Assembly (NCBI GenBank): GCA_017991025.1
Contig: JAGNMT010000109.1
Span: forward strand, 1 to 9,058
DNA length: 9,058 nt
Direction of reading: 5' to 3'
Source of the DNA: Verrucomicrobiales bacterium
GTDB taxonomy: Bacteria; Verrucomicrobiota; Verrucomicrobiia; Verrucomicrobiales; DEV007
A program made the position numbers and the translations under genes. Below, piece after piece: positions 6,044 through 9,058 of the stretch. Position 1 is the first letter of the stretch, and every line of letters begins with the position of its first letter. The notes under the pieces are model-generated. The model had not been told where the DNA came from. It worked only from the letters and a program-made list of their open reading frames with translations, and did not search any database.

Positions 6044-8698
6044 ATGAAACACCTTCCCGTTCTAACCATCGTTTTTCTATCCACCTTCGTTTTCGCATTT
6101 CTCAGCGCACAGGAAACTGCCCCCAAAGCAAACACAAACGCAAAAGGAAGAGCGAGCGCCAAAGAAAAGGGAAAAGGCAAGGGCAATGGAAAAGTGCCCG
6201 AGCCTCAGCACTTCGCTCCTGTCGTCCAGAGATATATTTCACCGGATGCAAAGTTGCATCGGGATTTCCCCGATTTCTGCCTCGGGGCGGACAACGCCCG
6301 CTGGGCCGTCTATGTGGAGCACGATGGTAACGTTGATACGCTCCATCTTGCACGGGGTGAAGGGACTGAACTGAAGCCGGTCGCGGTCCTTTCGAAGCCG
6401 GGAATCCTACATCAGCCTGCCATCGCCGCCGATGGAGCGGGGGGCGTCTGGTGTTTCTGGGGTGAGGTCAATGCCGCCGATGTGATGACTCTGCGCGCTC
6501 GTCGTTTTGCGGAGGGAGAGGTGGGCGAAGAAATAGAACTCGCGGCGTCTAAGGATGCCGGTAACACCTTCGCCGACGCTGGAAAAGATCCGTCCGGCCG
6601 TGTTTGGGTGACCTGGCAGGAGGTTCGTCCCGGCGATTCCCGGGTCTGGACCAAGTATTGCAGTCCCGACGGTAAAACGTGGTCAGACGCGATTCGCGTT
6701 TCTTCGACGGAAGAGGGAGGAAACTGGGAACCGCGACTTGCGTTCACGGATACTGAGGGTGCCTGGATCGTTTACGATTTGTCGGCTGACAGTGAGTTCA
6801 ACCTGCACCTCGCCCGTGTGAAAATGGACGGAACGGTGCAGGAGAAAGTCCTCGTCGGAACTCCGGATTACGAAGCCCGGGCCAGTATCGCTGCCGACGG
6901 CAATGGCGGCCTCTGGGTCGCGGCGGAGCGGGGGCGACAGCAGTGGGGGCTGGATTCCCGAGGTCACGGAAACGAGATGGGCTTGAATGCGAACAAGCGA
7001 CTGATGCTGGGGCGCTACGATATCGCGAGTGCTCAATTCACCGAAGTCGCCGTTCCGGATAAAGGGCGGCCTACCCCGGCACCCGATCCCAGTCCCGGTT
7101 TTGCGGTGAATGTGCCTTCCGTCGCGGTGCGGGAGGGGCAGGTTTGGTTGAGCTATCGCTACTATTCGAATCTGTTCTGGCGGGTCGCGCTGACCCGTTA
7201 TGATCCTGCGGTGAAACGCTGGACGGAGCCCGTCGCTTTGCCGGACAGCACGATGGGACAGGATCGGCATCAGGAACTGACGGTCGGTCCTCAGGGAGGC
7301 CTCTGGGTAACCTGGCCGACGGACAAACGTGCGACCAAGGCCAGTGGCATCGCTGAAATTCATCTCGCGCAGATCCGGACCGATGCCGACTGGCCACTGT
7401 TGCCGGAGGAACCGGATCTCACGATCACCCGGGCGCCGGAACCGCTGCCGTATTTAAATGAACCGACCGCGCCGCGCCCCCTCACCGAGCACCATACCTG
7501 GATCGTCGGTGGAAAAACCTATCGTCTCGTCTGGGGCGATCTCCACCGGCACACCGACATCTCGAACTGCCGCACGGGTTTTGACGGCTGTATTCTCGAG
7601 GCCTATCGGTATGCTTATGATATTGCCGGGCTCGATTTCCTCGGGACCTCCGATCACACTGACATTGCCAAAATATATTCGCCTTATGAGTGGTGGCACA
7701 CCCAGCGTCAGGTCGACGTGTTCCATGCGCCGAGCCAATTCGCTTCGCTTTACGCCTACGAGCGCGAGCAGGTTTTCCCCTGGGGGCATCGTAATATCGT
7801 CTTCTCGCAACGGGGAGGTCCGATTGTTTACATCCAGCGACAGAACTACCGCAATTCGCCCTGGCAGGCGCTTTTTCCGGTTGCGGCCGGTCTCGATCAG
7901 ATTCAGCCGGCGGAACTCTGGGACGTGCTCAAGCGCTACGATCATCCCTGCGCCATCATCAGCCACACCGGAGCGACAGGCATGGGGACGGATTGGACGA
8001 AGTATGAGAAAGGCATCGACAATACCTACGAAAACACCGTCGAGATTTATCAGGGAGCCCGGGTCAGTTATGAAGGACTCGGCGCGCCTCAGCCCACCGT
8101 CGGTCTCAGAAAGAACGAGATCTACACGCCCGCGAATCAAACGCCGAAGGGTTTTCCGGAGCCGCCCGCACCGATCACGGATTTCGAGGCGGGAGCCAAG
8201 GGTGAAAATTCTCCCGCCTATAACAACGGGGTCTATCAAAAAGCCCTCGAAGTCGGGCATAAACTCAGTGTGTTTGCCTCGAGCGATCACATCGCGACCC
8301 ACACCTCTTTTGGCGGGGTCTACGTCGAGGACTTTACGCGTGAGGGCATCATTGCGGGGTTCAAAGCCCGACGCACCTGTGCCGCGACCGATAAGATTTT
8401 CGTCGAGTTGAGTTGCGGAGAACATCTCATGGGAGAAGTCATCGCGTTGGATAAAAATCCGGTGCTGACCTTCCACCTCGCCGGGACAGCGCCGATCAAA
8501 CGGGTCACCATCATCCGGAATGAGAAGGACCATCATGTCATTGAGCCCAATGCCATCACCGTATCGGACACCTGGACTGACGCGGCTCCGCTGACGGGAG
8601 AGAATCGCTATTACCTGCGCGTCGAGCAAAATGATGGCAACATGGCCTGGTCCTCGCCGATTTGGGTGACGGTTAAGCCGCCAACTCCGAAGCCGTAA
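6044..8698 (+). CDS. Secreted DUF3604 (PHP-type) protein with N-terminal propeller-like repeats
   Basis: An 884-residue exported protein. A signal peptide (hydrophobic 5-21, likely cleavage near SAQ) is followed by a Lys/Gly/Ala-rich linker (27-50). Residues about 80-445 contain seven recurrences of a pattern like G-G-x-W-x-x-W (near 87, 134, 185, 239, 289, 366 and 419), mostly spaced 47-54 residues with one gap of 77, as in a seven-bladed beta-propeller of sialidase/BNR type. Residues about 490-800 are a PHP-superfamily DUF3604 domain with metal-ligand candidates in GDLHRHTD (H501, H503), SDHTD (D537, H538), E573/E575, H582, SHTG (H641) and SSDH (D748, H749). A short C-terminal beta-rich region follows. 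The domain implies a metal-dependent hydrolase, often phosphoesterase-like, but the substrate is unknown. The ATG at 6044 was chosen over a TTG at 6017 because it gives a clean signal peptide. Probable third gene of the operon starting at 3947. Confidence 0.9.
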   Translation: MKHLPVLTIVFLSTFVFAFLSAQETAPKANTNAKGRASAKEKGKGKGNGKVPEPQHFAPVVQRYISPDAKLHRDFPDFCLGADNARWAVYVEHDGNVDTLHLARGEGTELKPVAVLSKPGILHQPAIAADGAGGVWCFWGEVNAADVMTLRARRFAEGEVGEEIELAASKDAGNTFADAGKDPSGRVWVTWQEVRPGDSRVWTKYCSPDGKTWSDAIRVSSTEEGGNWEPRLAFTDTEGAWIVYDLSADSEFNLHLARVKMDGTVQEKVLVGTPDYEARASIAADGNGGLWVAAERGRQQWGLDSRGHGNEMGLNANKRLMLGRYDIASAQFTEVAVPDKGRPTPAPDPSPGFAVNVPSVAVREGQVWLSYRYYSNLFWRVALTRYDPAVKRWTEPVALPDSTMGQDRHQELTVGPQGGLWVTWPTDKRATKASGIAEIHLAQIRTDADWPLLPEEPDLTITRAPEPLPYLNEPTAPRPLTEHHTWIVGGKTYRLVWGDLHRHTDISNCRTGFDGCILEAYRYAYDIAGLDFLGTSDHTDIAKIYSPYEWWHTQRQVDVFHAPSQFASLYAYEREQVFPWGHRNIVFSQRGGPIVYIQRQNYRNSPWQALFPVAAGLDQIQPAELWDVLKRYDHPCAIISHTGATGMGTDWTKYEKGIDNTYENTVEIYQGARVSYEGLGAPQPTVGLRKNEIYTPANQTPKGFPEPPAPITDFEAGAKGENSPAYNNGVYQKALEVGHKLSVFASSDHIATHTSFGGVYVEDFTREGIIAGFKARRTCAATDKIFVELSCGEHLMGEVIALDKNPVLTFHLAGTAPIKRVTIIRNEKDHHVIEPNAITVSDTWTDAAPLTGENRYYLRVEQNDGNMAWSSPIWVTVKPPTPKP

Positions 8699-8701
8699 AC
8701 A

Positions 8702-8729
8702 TTGGCGCATTGATGTGATTGTATACAAT
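8702..8729 (+). promoter_or_regulatory. Candidate sigma-70 promoter with overlapping palindromic operator
   Basis: TTGGCG (8702-8707, four of six to the -35 consensus) and TACAAT (8724-8729, five of six to the -10 consensus) are spaced by 16 bases. The -10 element is part of a perfect 12-base palindrome ATTGTATACAAT (8718-8729). The TTGTATACAA core resembles operators of FadR-subfamily GntR repressors. A regulator bound here would block the promoter of the cytochrome gene at 8774, leaving a leader of about 38 bases. GCGCA/TGCGC (8705-8709, 8735-8739) flank the palindrome. No GntR gene is in the window, so the regulator is a guess. Confidence 0.45.
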
Positions 8730-8773
8730 TTGCTTGCGCGGACTGAAAGGCGACTGTTTGTTTCGCTTCTCCT

Positions 8774-9058
8774 ATGATTGTCCGCTTTCAGATTTTAGTC
8801 CTTTCAAGTCTCGCTCTCTCCGTCGGCGCGGTGGACTTCGAGCGGGAGATCGAGCCTATCTTTGTGGAGCACTGCGCCGATTGTCACGGGGCTGAGACGC
8901 AGAAAGGGCAGTTCCGTCTTGATCGGCTGGCCAACCTCTTGCGCGGAGGTAACTCCGGAGAGGCTGCCATCGTCCCGGGGGATGCGGAAGGCAGTTTTCT
9001 TTACAAAGTGATTCGTCATAAGGAACCCAAGCGTGAAATGCCTCCCAAAGGCGATCCC
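8774..9058 (+). CDS. Planctomycete-type cytochrome c (PSCyt1) protein, 3'-truncated by the window edge
   Basis: The frame is open from ATG 8774 to the last base, giving 95 residues. A signal peptide (hydrophobic 5-19, likely cleavage after VGA) leads directly into a PSCyt1 domain: VDFEREIEPIFVEHCADCHG with the heme c motif C34-x-x-C37-H38, then KGQFRLD, GGNSGEAAIVPGD, and MPPKGDP, whose M89 is the expected distal heme ligand. In Planctomycetes and Verrucomicrobia this domain usually opens large periplasmic proteins that continue with DUF1549 and DUF1553 domains. Whether that is so here lies beyond the window. The protein would act outside the cytoplasmic membrane, perhaps in electron transfer linked to an oxidative step. 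No Shine-Dalgarno sequence precedes the ATG; a promoter with a palindrome lies just upstream, so it is probably a separate transcription unit from the operon before it. Confidence 0.9.
   Translation, partial: MIVRFQILVLSSLALSVGAVDFEREIEPIFVEHCADCHGAETQKGQFRLDRLANLLRGGNSGEAAIVPGDAEGSFLYKVIRHKEPKREMPPKGDP

Noticed and set aside
7454..8728. Long minus-strand open frame (424 codons) opposite the DUF3604 gene, with a plus-strand frame at 7458-8411 as well
   Set aside because: Both overlap the conserved PHP domain with its intact metal ligands. Their translations are low-complexity Arg/Ser/Pro-rich and show no family motif.

Overview
The window looks like a piece of a bacterial chromosome from the PVC group (Planctomycetes-Verrucomicrobia-Chlamydiae), most likely Verrucomicrobiota. 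This is an inference from gene content: a planctomycete-type PSCyt1 cytochrome protein, a secreted DUF3604/PHP protein, an exported terpene-cyclase-like protein with a CxxCH heme motif, a SpoIIM-RDD membrane pair, and no Shine-Dalgarno sequences. No rRNA, tRNA, mobile element or CRISPR array is visible. The genes are tightly packed, and the longest gene-free stretch is about 260 bases.

Left part (1-1872, plus strand): the C-terminal three quarters of glmS (glucosamine-6-phosphate synthase), cut by the window edge, followed 63 bases later by a small tandem ACT-domain protein. Middle (1876-3686, minus strand): a two-gene membrane operon, SpoIIM-family protein then RDD-family protein, joined by a one-base TAATG overlap. 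It converges on the ACT gene with only three bases between the stop codons. A candidate -10 box six bases upstream of the GTG start of the SpoIIM gene suggests a leaderless transcript.

A divergent intergenic region (3687-3946) holds a strong interrupted inverted repeat. Right part (3947-8698, plus strand): an apparent three-gene operon made of an exported toroid-fold protein with a CxxCHH motif, a nitronate monooxygenase-like flavoprotein coupled to it by an ATGA overlap, and, 28 bases on, a large secreted protein in which a seven-repeat propeller-like region precedes a PHP-type metallohydrolase (DUF3604) domain. After a short intergenic region with a perfect 12-base palindrome overlapping a plausible promoter, a new gene starts at 8774: a PSCyt1-type cytochrome c protein cut by the right edge.

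How the genes work together: glmS feeds amino-sugar and cell-wall synthesis, and the adjacent ACT protein may sense a small molecule, although its ligand is unknown. The SpoIIM-RDD pair probably forms or services a membrane complex. The 3947-8698 operon combines two exported proteins of unknown substrate with one cytosolic flavoenzyme. It is the least explained part of the window and the best candidate for an undescribed function.
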